A stretch of DNA of 6,666 nt from Chthoniobacterales bacterium (GCA_021733705.1 JAIPKF010000079.1:1-6666), one strand, 5' to 3'; counted from the first letter of the stretch, positions 1 through 6,666 are shown. The notes: generated from the sequence alone by a model not told the origin. Numbers and translations: made by a program.

Positions 1-89
1 GAAGTCTTACTCGGGCAGTATGTACTCATACAGCCGTCGTCAGCCTTCGCGGCCTCCTCGTCACGATCCGTATGAAATATCCGGGCTAG
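1..89. mobile_element. Probable end of an insertion sequence (IS1380-like terminus suspected)
   Basis: The first ~90 bases are visibly GC-richer (35 of the first 60 are G or C) than the AT-rich genes beside them. They end in GTATGAAATATCCGGGCTAG at 70-89. Read inward from 89 on the minus strand, this gives an end of the form CTAGCCCGGATATTTCATA, which resembles my recollection of IS1380-family termini. A short inverted repeat, GTATG/CATAC, lies at 18-22 and 27-31. The strip sits inside the reading frame of the GH18-NodB gene, after its last membrane helix, where a cytoplasmic domain would be expected. No transposase is visible because the rest of the element lies outside the window. Seen: the composition shift and the repeated end motif. 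Inferred: that this is an IS, and its family. Confidence 0.45.
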
Positions 90-2495
90 ATCCATGTTAC
101 AATCTTTACTTGAAGATAAAGAGTTGTTGTCCTCCGATTTTAATAACAAGATGCTCTCACTCTTTGCGCTTTTCTTTTCCAATTGGCGGTGGCGCAAGGC
201 ACAGGCGATAAAAAACAGAATAAAGAGTAATGATAAAAGAGTTATAATGATCAACAATGTCCAAGCAGTCATTTCTACAAAACGAAGAGTTGCAAAACTT
301 CCGTAAATATAGTGCATAGCAACAGTAACATCAGCATGACGCAATGGAGGCATAAGCACATCGCGTGGTAAACCAATAAATCGGCTGAGCGGGACTATTT
401 CATCGCCACGAGCACGTAGGTAATCAATAATAAGCGGTAGTGCAGCGACAGTTTGAGAACGGTTGCCACCAGCATCATGCATTAATATCACACTTCCTCC
501 ATCAACACGTTCCTCTTTAACTTTATTTAAAATTGTCTCGACTCCAGGACACTCCCAGTCGCTTGTGTCAATCGATTCTCCAACAGTAAGGTAACCAAGA
601 TCTGAAGCGATTCCTAAGGAACGGAGTTCTCCTGGTGTCGAAGGAGTAGCATCACTGTTATAAGGGGGACGAAAAAGAGAGGTTGAATGTCCTGTAATAC
701 TTTCGATGAGTCGCGTTGTAGCATTAAGCTCAAGGGAAATCTGCTCATCACTTGCGACTGCAAGATTTTGATGTGTATAAGTATGATTTCCTAATTCGTG
801 TCCTTCCTCTAAGATCTGTACTAGCAAATCAGGAAATTGTTGCGCTTGGGAACCGACGACAAAAAAAGCAGCTGGAACTTTTTTTTCTTTTAAAATGCGG
901 AGGATGCGTGGTGTCCAAGTGGGATCAGGTCCATCATCAAAGGTAAGTGCAACTTGATGAGGTGGGGCAGCTCCTTGATGATAAACACAAGCAGGACGAG
1001 GGAATTCCTCATAGAGAGATCTGATGAACTTTGTGGGTTCCAAAGTAATATCACGCCACCCTGTACTTGGCTCGTCTCCAATAGAGAGAAAATCACCATC
1101 CCCAATGGAGGCGACTTCATTTTTAAGACTCAAGGTTTCAAAAGGCTCTAGTTCTTCAGTAGTCGGTTCACGGCTACCTTCTATTTTCATTTTTGAAATT
1201 AATTTCAATGCTTTCCAAATACCTGGATCTTCCTCACCAAGACGATCGATTCCAATTCCTCCGATAGGATAAGATGAGATTATTTGTAACTGATTAAAAA
1301 AGGTGATGGCATCTAAAAACCAGATTTCATGTTCCTCTTTTTGATCAAGGCCAGAAAGATAATGAAATGAGGGGGAGAAATGAGGTGGATCGACGCTGAC
1401 CTGTTCTGCAACAGCAAGATTGGCACGTGCCATCACATCGACAAAACTTAAAGTCTCAATGGTCCCTTTGGTCTCATTCCAATCCAGACCAAAGGAGCCT
1501 AATCCAGCAACCCACTGCTCAGGCCTACCATAACGAATCATTTCTTTGATTTGTTCTTCAAGCCAATCCTGCTCTGCTAGGGGGCCTGGTTCATCAGGTT
1601 CTGAATTTTCATCATCAAGCGTGAGGAAAAAATGATCTGCTACTTCACTTAGCGCTTGAAGATCATATATTGTTTCTGCTTTCTCCGTTGAAATGGTGAT
1701 CCAGAATTCATAATGAAACTCATGAAGTTTTTTGCCAAAACGAATCAGTAATTGATTCAGCTCCGTGCGGTAGGAAGGATCGAGTTCATTCCAATCAATA
1801 AGTAATCCGATGGCTCCAGCTGGTAAACGCTTTATCAGGTTATTAAAGAAAATATCCTGTTCTTCGACTGAGGATTTAAAGAGTTCTTCAATGGCCTCTG
1901 GCTGCCAGCTTGTTCCATCAATGTTTCTAAGTATGGGAAGTAGCCCAAGATTCTTGCGTAAACAACAAGAACGAATTTCCTCGCTGGGTAATTCTACGAG
2001 TTTTCCCTCGACCCCCACAAGATGAAACCAATCAGTAGCAACATGAGTGAGAAGATCCGCATGATGTTTGAGTGAAAAAATACTTTGTGGATCCCAATCT
2101 ACGGCATAACCGAGACGCACATGAAAGGGAGAATGATCTGGAGTTTGTTCTACTTGTTGTTTTTCAGAGGTCAATGTGACCGAGCTTGCAAAAATATTAA
2201 TACTATTTTCATGAGGAGAATTTTTTGGAAATGGCAGTGGATCTGTTGTCATTAAAAAGCGATGCCAGTCCTCGGTGCTTCCTAATAATCCTGGATCTTT
2301 GAATGCTTTCAGTGGTGTTCTATAACCACGAACCCCCTGAGGAAGATGTAATTTGGGAGCTACAAGCAAGCTTGCCACAAAATAAGCAGAGGCACTCAAA
2401 AGTAGGAGTGCTACTATCACAATGGTGATTTGTAAAAATCGGCGACGTTGACCACGAGGATCTGCGAAAATCGAGTTGTTAGAGTTGAGAGACAT
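1..2495 (-). CDS. Membrane-anchored GH18-like / NodB polysaccharide deacetylase fusion protein (3' end outside window, probably interrupted)
   Basis: 831 codons are visible from an ATG at 2495, with an in-frame TAA eight codons upstream and no other start between. Residues ~21-46 form a signal-anchor helix after an Arg-rich stretch (RGQRRRF). Residues ~125-435 resemble a GH18 TIM barrel. The motif region at ~227-237 reads AIGLLIDWNEL, where related proteins have IDFE, so the catalytic Glu position appears to be Asn. Residues ~510-710 are a complete NodB deacetylase: TFDDGP (518-523), the metal-binding GNHTYTH (569-575), RPPY (609-612), DTSDW (643-647) and ILMHD (670-674). A second helix spans ~742-767. 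Known fusions of this type usually continue into a GT2 glycosyltransferase, making enzymes that build or trim N-acetylglucosamine polymers at the envelope; no GT2 part is seen here. From residue ~803 the frame enters a GC-rich, IS-like segment, so the last codons are probably not native. NodB identity is firm, GH18 fold likely, substrate unknown. Confidence 0.88.
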   Translation of the reverse strand, partial: MSLNSNNSIFADPRGQRRRFLQITIVIVALLLLSASAYFVASLLVAPKLHLPQGVRGYRTPLKAFKDPGLLGSTEDWHRFLMTTDPLPFPKNSPHENSINIFASSVTLTSEKQQVEQTPDHSPFHVRLGYAVDWDPQSIFSLKHHADLLTHVATDWFHLVGVEGKLVELPSEEIRSCCLRKNLGLLPILRNIDGTSWQPEAIEELFKSSVEEQDIFFNNLIKRLPAGAIGLLIDWNELDPSYRTELNQLLIRFGKKLHEFHYEFWITISTEKAETIYDLQALSEVADHFFLTLDDENSEPDEPGPLAEQDWLEEQIKEMIRYGRPEQWVAGLGSFGLDWNETKGTIETLSFVDVMARANLAVAEQVSVDPPHFSPSFHYLSGLDQKEEHEIWFLDAITFFNQLQIISSYPIGGIGIDRLGEEDPGIWKALKLISKMKIEGSREPTTEELEPFETLSLKNEVASIGDGDFLSIGDEPSTGWRDITLEPTKFIRSLYEEFPRPACVYHQGAAPPHQVALTFDDGPDPTWTPRILRILKEKKVPAAFFVVGSQAQQFPDLLVQILEEGHELGNHTYTHQNLAVASDEQISLELNATTRLIESITGHSTSLFRPPYNSDATPSTPGELRSLGIASDLGYLTVGESIDTSDWECPGVETILNKVKEERVDGGSVILMHDAGGNRSQTVAALPLIIDYLRARGDEIVPLSRFIGLPRDVLMPPLRHADVTVAMHYIYGSFATLRFVEMTAWTLLIIITLLSLLFILFFIACALRHRQLEKKSAKSESILLLKSEDNNSLSSSKDCNMDLARIFHTDRDEEAAKADDGCMSTYCPSKT
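70..85 (+). repeat. 16-base direct repeat, copy 1
   Basis: GTATGAAATATCCGGG occurs here and again, identical and in the same orientation, at 4980-4995. Extended to 66-87 versus 4976-4997, 20 of 22 positions match. This copy is the inner edge of the GC-rich strip at the left end of the window and is the likely terminal repeat of a mobile element. Within the motif, TAT and ATA flank a GAA loop, giving it a weak imperfect hairpin. Confidence 0.7.
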
Positions 2496-2544
2496 GAAAA
2501 GCTCAGCTGAATAAGAGTTTTAGAAAACAAAAAAGAAAGGCAAT

Positions 2545-2573
2545 ACTATAGCCTATACTGATTACCTACGAAA
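2545..2573 (-). promoter_or_regulatory. Candidate sigma70-type promoter for the GH18-NodB gene
   Basis: On the minus strand, TTTCGT (2573-2568) and TATAGT (2550-2545) are separated by 17 bases, about 50 bases upstream of the ATG at 2495. The -10 box is good and the -35 box is weak. There is no recognisable Shine-Dalgarno sequence close to the ATG. This is a motif match only. Confidence 0.3.
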
Positions 2574-2574
2574 G

Positions 2575-2591
2575 TCAGGAAGCTAACCTGA
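2575..2591. repeat. Short inverted repeat in the divergent intergenic region
   Basis: TCAGG (2575-2579) and CCTGA (2587-2591) form a perfect 5-base inverted repeat with a 7-base gap. It lies just upstream of the candidate promoter of the leftward gene, between two divergent genes. It could be a small operator, but an arm this short can arise by chance. Apart from this repeat and the candidate promoter, the 2496-2709 gap shows no gene or RNA that I can recognise. Confidence 0.25.
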
Positions 2592-2709
2592 ATATTTCAC
2601 ACTAATCACCTGCAGAGAATGAGAAGAAAGATAGATGCTGCGTTGAACTCGTCATTTATTTAGAAAGTAGTTATAACTTGCCGCTTTGCAACAAGCTTCT
2701 ATCGAGGAC

Positions 2710-3654
2710 ATGAATAAAATACTTCTCTATATTTCTCTGCTCCTGCTCGCATCCTTAGGGATGATCTCACTAATGTTACCTCTTCCTAACTTTACCTCGA
2801 CACCACATCCTGCAGCCTCGTATGAGGAGGCTTTGAAAAAATTTTCACTTATTCAAGAACAAGAGAGCTCCCTTCCTTTAAGTTCCGAAGGACATTCACG
2901 AATCATGGTCCATGGAGTTAAAACAGAACGCGTATTTGTTCTATTACATGGTTTGAGTTCTTGTCCCCAGCAGTGGGTTGCTTTTGCAACCATTCTTTTT
3001 AACCAAGGAGCCAATGTGGTCATTCTTAGGGCACAAGAGGCTGGATATGCTAATATTTATAATCAAAAACAAAATAAACAATCGGGACAAGACCTTGTTA
3101 ACCAAGCAGCCAAGAGTCTCGATATTGCAGCTGGTCTTGGAAACAAGGTGATCTTAGTGGGGCTCTCTGCTGGGGCTCTTGGTGCATCTTGGATGGCTCA
3201 ACATCGCAATGGAATTGATCGCGTTGTGCTGATTGCTCCTTTTTTCTGTCCTTATCATTGGTCTGTTCCGGTATGTGATATCGTTACATCACTTCTTATT
3301 CACTTTCCTAATTTTTATATTTATAAAAAAAATGCTGCTACTGAACCGAGCTATAACTATCGAGGATATGGGACCCAATGTGTCGCAAAGACATTACAAC
3401 TATCACGTGCTATCCGCTCTTTTAAAGGGCCTCTCAAAGTAAACAAGATGGTTGTTATTTTCTCTGGTGCAGATGTTGTGGTGAATCAGAAACCCATCGA
3501 GCAAGTCGTCCAAAAATGGTCTGATCAAAATCCAGGAAAAGTTTTGAAATATGAATTTTCAAAATCACTAGGTATCGCACATGACTGTATTGACCCTAAA
3601 AAGCACGACAGTAAAATCGATCTCAGTTATCCCGTGATTCTGAATTATCTTTAG
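2710..3654 (+). CDS. Membrane-anchored alpha/beta hydrolase (esterase/lipase-like)
   Basis: This encodes a 314-residue serine hydrolase of the alpha/beta fold. Residues ~4-24 are a hydrophobic signal-anchor without a lipobox Cys, so the enzyme is probably tethered to the inner membrane facing the periplasm. The core begins at ~74 with FVLLHGLSS (oxyanion-hole HG at 80-81). The nucleophile elbow is GLSAG (151-155, Ser153), the likely acid is Asp255 in FSGADVVV, and the His is His291 in GIAHDCIDP, so the triad looks intact. The ATG at 2710 is preferred over an in-frame TTG at 2686 because it starts directly before the signal-anchor and has a GAGG just upstream, although only 2 bases away. The gene is transcribed divergently from the NodB fusion gene and is followed 30 bases later by the LolC/E permease, so the two are probably one transcript. 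The substrate cannot be read from the sequence; a lipid or acyl ester is plausible. Confidence 0.87.
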   Translation: MNKILLYISLLLLASLGMISLMLPLPNFTSTPHPAASYEEALKKFSLIQEQESSLPLSSEGHSRIMVHGVKTERVFVLLHGLSSCPQQWVAFATILFNQGANVVILRAQEAGYANIYNQKQNKQSGQDLVNQAAKSLDIAAGLGNKVILVGLSAGALGASWMAQHRNGIDRVVLIAPFFCPYHWSVPVCDIVTSLLIHFPNFYIYKKNAATEPSYNYRGYGTQCVAKTLQLSRAIRSFKGPLKVNKMVVIFSGADVVVNQKPIEQVVQKWSDQNPGKVLKYEFSKSLGIAHDCIDPKKHDSKIDLSYPVILNYL

Positions 3655-3684
3655 ACTTTATTCTGGAGCCTTTAGCCTCTTCCT

Positions 3685-4953
3685 ATGTCTGCAACCCTTT
3701 TTCTAGCCCGTCGTTACTTACAGCCCAAGCAGGCCTTTCTTTCTGTTATTACACTTATCTCGGTGCTCGGGGTAACGCTTGGAATCACGGTTCTTATTTT
3801 AGTAATTGCTGTGATGACCGGATTTCAACGAGAGTTGCAGCGCAAGGTCATCGGCTTTGATGCCCATCTCGTCATCTCTGAGGAAGGTATTTTAAATCAT
3901 TGGCAACAGCTTTCCAAAAAAGTAGAGCATCTGCCCGAGGTAGAACGGCTGGCTCCTTTTGTTCAAGGCCCAGTTATTGTTGAGTTTCAACATCGTCGTC
4001 TCACACCCAATATTCGTGGTATCGATCCCAAGAAGGAATCAGAGCTTCAAAAATTCATCAAGGAGGGATCGTTTGATTTAAGTGGTGATAATGCTATCGT
4101 CGGTTCTGAAATGGCCTCCACACTTGGTTTGCAGGTGGGAGATAAAATTACCGTATTCTCCTCACATAACCTGAATCAGATTTTAGAAGAGCTCAATAAG
4201 ATTCAGGAAAAGCAAGGAAAGGCCAACGTAGATTCACTACGTCAGTTAGTTCTTCCAACAGAATTGACCGTCACTGGTATTTTTGAAACAGGACGTTATT
4301 TTTATGATAGTGAATTTGTACTCGTACCACTTCATATTGGACAAGAGCTTTATGGTCTTGGAGATCGTGTTCACGGGCTTGCTCTTTGGGTAAAAAATGC
4401 TGATCGAGCCGATATTATTCAAAAAAATATTCGAAGAGAGTTTCCCGAAAATCTGATTGTGACCACTTGGATGGATTCTAATAAACAACTCTTTGATGCC
4501 ATTGCAATGGAGCGACACGTGATGTTTTTTTTACTCATGTTCATTGTTCTGGTAGCTGCTTTTGGCATTATGAATACATTGATTACAGTTACTGTTCAAA
4601 AGACACGTGAAATTGGTATTCTCAAAGCTCTTGGAGCTCGTACGTATCAAATCATCATGATTTTTCTTGTTCAAGGGATGATTGTGGGTGTCATTGGAGT
4701 TGCCTCAGGACTTGCACTTGGAATAACTCTCATTCGGTGGCGAAATGAGGTGAGTCAAGCTCTCTCCTCTTTCCTGGGTGTTGAAATCTTCTCACGCACT
4801 ATTTATCAATTTTCTGAGATACCTGCTGAGGTGGTTCCAAGCGATGTTACTCTTATCTGCCTAAGCGCTTTTGCGATCTGCTCCTTTGCAGCTTTAATAC
4901 CAGCATGGCTAGCCTCACAGCTCGATCCTGTCAAAGCACTACGGTGTGAGTAA
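3685..4953 (+). CDS. lolC/E: Lipoprotein-releasing ABC transporter permease, LolC/LolE family
   Basis: This 422-residue inner-membrane permease belongs to the complex that, with the LolD ATPase, extracts lipoproteins from the inner membrane and passes them to LolA. The architecture matches the MacB/FtsX superfamily: a first helix at ~19-45 after a short cytoplasmic start (FLARRYL), a large periplasmic domain at ~46-279, then three helices at ~280-303, ~322-350 and ~390-410. The segment QKTREIGILKALGA (305-318) is the typical cytoplasmic coupling region that contacts the ATPase. The C-terminus LDPVKALRCE is also typical. Length is near the usual ~400-415 residues, with a Gln/Lys/Glu-rich, possibly helical insert at ~160-190. 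LolC and LolE cannot be told apart here; many diderms outside the gammaproteobacteria have one such protein. No LolD follows: the next gene is convergent. The start has no good Shine-Dalgarno (a GGAG lies 16 bases upstream), and translation may depend on the preceding hydrolase gene. Confidence 0.92.
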   Translation: MSATLFLARRYLQPKQAFLSVITLISVLGVTLGITVLILVIAVMTGFQRELQRKVIGFDAHLVISEEGILNHWQQLSKKVEHLPEVERLAPFVQGPVIVEFQHRRLTPNIRGIDPKKESELQKFIKEGSFDLSGDNAIVGSEMASTLGLQVGDKITVFSSHNLNQILEELNKIQEKQGKANVDSLRQLVLPTELTVTGIFETGRYFYDSEFVLVPLHIGQELYGLGDRVHGLALWVKNADRADIIQKNIRREFPENLIVTTWMDSNKQLFDAIAMERHVMFFLLMFIVLVAAFGIMNTLITVTVQKTREIGILKALGARTYQIIMIFLVQGMIVGVIGVASGLALGITLIRWRNEVSQALSSFLGVEIFSRTIYQFSEIPAEVVPSDVTLICLSAFAICSFAALIPAWLASQLDPVKALRCE

Positions 4954-4979
4954 AATCTTTGGTGCTCCCATAGCAATCG

Positions 4980-4995
4980 GTATGAAATATCCGGG
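4980..4995 (+). repeat. 16-base direct repeat, copy 2, in a convergent gap
   Basis: This is an exact second copy of GTATGAAATATCCGGG, in the same orientation as the copy at 70-85, lying between the stops of the LolC/E permease (4953) and rnd (5019). No transposase or GC-rich strip accompanies it, so it looks like a solitary end or remnant of the same kind of element. The rest of the 4954-5018 gap has an A-run on the + strand (5003-5009) but no convincing intrinsic terminator for either gene: the motif itself folds only into a short imperfect hairpin (CGG-TAT / ATA-CCG with a bulged T), and no T-run follows it on either strand. Confidence 0.65.
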
Positions 4996-5018
4996 TTCAA
5001 ATAAAAAAATGAATTCGA

Positions 5019-6065
5019 TTATTCTATTTCTAGTAAGGCTCGTTGCCATGGAAGAAGTGATCCAGAAGCACTATTTCTAGCAATCATTTCTAATGCTAGT
5101 TTAGAAGCAATAATGGAGGGGTTCAGTCCTAACTGAGCTGCAATATAATCTCGTTTGTCTTTTAATTTTCTAACTAATTCCACTTCTTGTTTAGTAGTAT
5201 GAATAGATGATCTGGGAATGGATTGAGGGCATTCTTCTTCTGGTAATGTGAGAGCAGCTGCAAGGACTTCTTCAAAAAGAGTCTTTTGTGACGGAGATAA
5301 TCTAGGACGTATAAATTTTTTATCCTGAGGTGCACTCTCTGCAATGCGCAGCATTTCGCTATTAGAGAGGATATAAAAAGGAGGCTTGTCAGACTTGCGT
5401 GATTCACAATCACGCCACTGCCACACTGCACGTAGAACAGCCCAGCTTCTTCGAGAGAGCTTGGAATATCCAGAAATCCGCCAGAGCATCTCTTCCTCTT
5501 TAATGCGTACTTCACGAGTCGCACGTATCATTCGATCTCGTGATTGATAAAACCATTCGATGCGTTCTAATTCGTGCAGTTTTTCTTCAAAAATTGCAGC
5601 AAGCTCATGAAGGTAGCGAACATCATTGAGTGCATACTCGACCATTTGTGCAGAGAGGGGGCGTTGACCCCAATTGGCTTTTCGAGAGGCTTTGGAGAGC
5701 TGCACATGGAAATATTTTTCAACTAATGCTGCCAAGCCCAAGTGAGGTTCACCACATAAACGAGCAGCAATCATCGTATCAAAGATATTATCGTCAGGAA
5801 AAGAACCTGAGCGTCGCAAAAGCCGAAGATCATAATCGGCATCATGAAAAATGAGCCTCTTTCCCTCTAGAGCTTTAAAAAATTGAGAAAGGGGTAAACC
5901 GTTGAGTGGATCAAGAAGCAATAAATTTCCAGGAGAGCCTATTTGAATAAGGCACAGTTTTTCAAAGTAACAATGTAAGCTATCGGCTTCAGTATCTAAG
6001 GCAACTTCAGAGAGAGGAGCCAGTTGATTGAGAAGATCAGTATATAATGAATGATCAGAAATCAA
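5019..6065 (-). CDS. rnd: Ribonuclease D (DEDDy 3'-5' exoribonuclease with HRDC domain)
   Basis: This 348-residue protein is a cytoplasmic 3'-5' exonuclease that trims tRNA precursors and other small RNAs. The DEDDy catalytic set is complete: DTEAD (Asp24, Glu26), the Exo II segment FHDADYDLRLL (Asp79), and YALNDVRYL (Tyr144, Asp148). The supporting FDTMIA (95-100) and NWGQRPLS (131-138) are also present. The nuclease domain covers ~1-190, an HRDC domain ~200-280, and a second helical HRDC-like region ~290-345, as in E. coli RNase D (about 375 residues). The start is a TTG at 6065-6063. No ATG is available: an in-frame TAG, the stop of nuoC, lies 15 bases upstream, and the next Met is residue 98, inside the nuclease domain. 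There is no clear Shine-Dalgarno, so expression may rely on translational coupling to nuoC. Function is well supported; the exact start is less so. Confidence 0.93.
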   Translation of the reverse strand: MISDHSLYTDLLNQLAPLSEVALDTEADSLHCYFEKLCLIQIGSPGNLLLLDPLNGLPLSQFFKALEGKRLIFHDADYDLRLLRRSGSFPDDNIFDTMIAARLCGEPHLGLAALVEKYFHVQLSKASRKANWGQRPLSAQMVEYALNDVRYLHELAAIFEEKLHELERIEWFYQSRDRMIRATREVRIKEEEMLWRISGYSKLSRRSWAVLRAVWQWRDCESRKSDKPPFYILSNSEMLRIAESAPQDKKFIRPRLSPSQKTLFEEVLAAALTLPEEECPQSIPRSSIHTTKQEVELVRKLKDKRDYIAAQLGLNPSIIASKLALEMIARNSASGSLLPWQRALLEIE

Positions 6066-6080
6066 AATGAGTGATGCTTG

Positions 6081-6666
6081 CTATGGCTCCGCAATGAATG
6101 TTTTTTGAGATAATATTTCCTCTACAGAAGATTCGGAAGAGCGATGTCTTGGCTCTCGAACCTGAGTATTTCCGGTGCTTGGAGCACTTACGAAAGGACC
6201 ACCTTGAAGTGGGGCAGACTCTGAGAAAGCAACGTCAGGCATTTCACTCGGTTTTCCCTCGAGAGGAAAATCTTTTCTCAAGGGGTGAAAGGGGTAACCA
6301 TCCCACATGAGAATACGTCTTAAATCAGGGTGTCCTTCAAAAGTAATTCCCATCATATCGTAGACCTCGCGCTCATGCCAATTTGCAGTTGCCCACAAGG
6401 TAGTTACTGTCTGAATCGTAGCACGATCTTCTGGAAGAGAGACTTTTAAGCGGAGTGAAATTTTTGATTCTATGGAATAAAGTTGATATACGATTTCAAA
6501 TCGAGGGTCCTTTCCATAATGGTCCACACTGGAAATATCGAGCAAAAAATCAAATCCTAGCGTATCTCGGCAATAGCTACAGATTTCATAAAAATGAGAC
6601 TGCTCTAAAGTGAGGGAGGTCTCTGCACGAAAATCTTTTTTTTCAAGAATGAAGGAGGCGTAATTT
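6081..6666 (-). CDS. nuoC: NADH-quinone oxidoreductase subunit C (5' end outside window)
   Basis: This is a peripheral-arm subunit of respiratory complex I (the 30-kDa / NuoC family), located on the cytoplasmic side of the inner membrane, where it packs against NuoD and NuoB. 194 residues are visible, open at the right edge of the window. A TTG-initiated 154-residue reading at 6545 would be too short, because family-like sequence (ICSYCRDTLGFDFLLDISSVD) continues upstream of it without a stop. The family signature is clear: WHEREVYDMMGITFEGHPDLRRILM, starting about 92 residues into the visible part, then DGYPFHPLRKDFPLEGKP. The C-terminal tail continues with a GGPFVSAP stretch and a polar end. 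Only the N-terminus, probably few residues, is missing. The stop is TAG at 6083-6081, followed 15 bases later by rnd. nuoD, the usual next gene, is absent here. Confidence 0.95.
   Translation of the reverse strand, partial: NYASFILEKKDFRAETSLTLEQSHFYEICSYCRDTLGFDFLLDISSVDHYGKDPRFEIVYQLYSIESKISLRLKVSLPEDRATIQTVTTLWATANWHEREVYDMMGITFEGHPDLRRILMWDGYPFHPLRKDFPLEGKPSEMPDVAFSESAPLQGGPFVSAPSTGNTQVREPRHRSSESSVEEILSQKTFIAEP

Noticed and set aside
20..306. Plus-strand reading frames at the left edge as genes of the mobile element
   Set aside because: Both run antisense to the NodB gene past the suspected element boundary at ~89, and neither resembles a transposase.
890..1272. Small reading frames overlapping the NodB gene on both strands (for example 890-1120, 954-1151, 1024-1272)
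   Set aside because: They lie wholly inside a long gene with clear domain motifs, show no recognisable protein features and are frame shadows.
2686..2709. In-frame TTG at 2686 as the start of the alpha/beta hydrolase
   Set aside because: It adds eight polar residues ahead of the signal-anchor and has no Shine-Dalgarno; the ATG at 2710 starts the hydrophobic segment cleanly and has GAGG just upstream.
4246..4518. 90-residue minus-strand reading frame inside the LolC/E permease gene
   Set aside because: It is antisense to a well-supported gene and has no recognisable motif.
4525..4532. Runs of eight T (4525-4532, 879-886, 6636-6643) as programmed frameshift sites
   Set aside because: The reading frames continue correctly through each run with family-typical protein on both sides, and there is no alternative frame product of note.
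4954..5018. Bidirectional intrinsic terminator in the convergent gap
   Set aside because: The only hairpin is short and imperfect, and no T-run follows it on either strand.
6081..6545. nuoC as a complete 154-residue gene starting at TTG 6545
   Set aside because: NuoC-like sequence continues upstream in the same frame to the window edge without a stop, so 6545 is internal (a Leu codon) and the gene is cut by the window.

Overview
The window is a stretch of bacterial chromosome with five protein-coding genes, two of them cut by the window edges. It is moderately AT-rich, apart from a distinctly GC-rich strip in the first ~90 bases. A LolC/LolE-type lipoprotein-releasing permease implies an outer membrane, and a NuoC subunit implies respiratory complex I. 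The style of the permease (long periplasmic insert, C-terminal DPVKALR-type ending) and the NuoC C-terminal tail suggest a member of the PVC group, perhaps Verrucomicrobia. That assignment rests on remembered family resemblance, not on a search.

Layout. Positions 2495 to 1, minus strand: a very long open reading frame for a membrane-anchored protein with a divergent GH18-like (glycoside hydrolase) domain, a complete NodB polysaccharide deacetylase domain and a second membrane helix. It is still open at the window edge. Its last ~29 visible codons fall in the GC-rich strip, which ends in a motif resembling an insertion-sequence terminal repeat, so the gene is probably interrupted there. Positions 2496-2709: divergent intergenic region with a weak candidate promoter and a short inverted repeat. 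Positions 2710-4953, plus strand: a two-gene unit of a membrane-anchored alpha/beta hydrolase and, 30 bases later, the LolC/E permease. Positions 4954-5018: a short convergent gap holding a second copy of the 16-base motif found at the left edge. Positions 6666 to 5019, minus strand: the C-terminal part of nuoC, then rnd (ribonuclease D) 15 bases after the nuoC stop codon and in the same reading frame.

How the genes relate. The left three genes all look like cell-envelope functions (exopolysaccharide or cell-wall sugar modification, a membrane-tethered esterase-like enzyme, lipoprotein export), but no shared pathway is demonstrated. The right pair joins energy metabolism to RNA processing and is probably co-transcribed. 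nuoC is followed by rnd rather than the usual nuoD.

No RNA genes, CRISPR arrays or riboswitches were seen. I did not find a convincing new multi-gene system. The most notable points are the probable insertion-sequence junction inside the NodB fusion gene, the solitary second copy of its end motif, the altered GH18 catalytic motif, and the in-frame nuoC/rnd junction with a non-ATG start.
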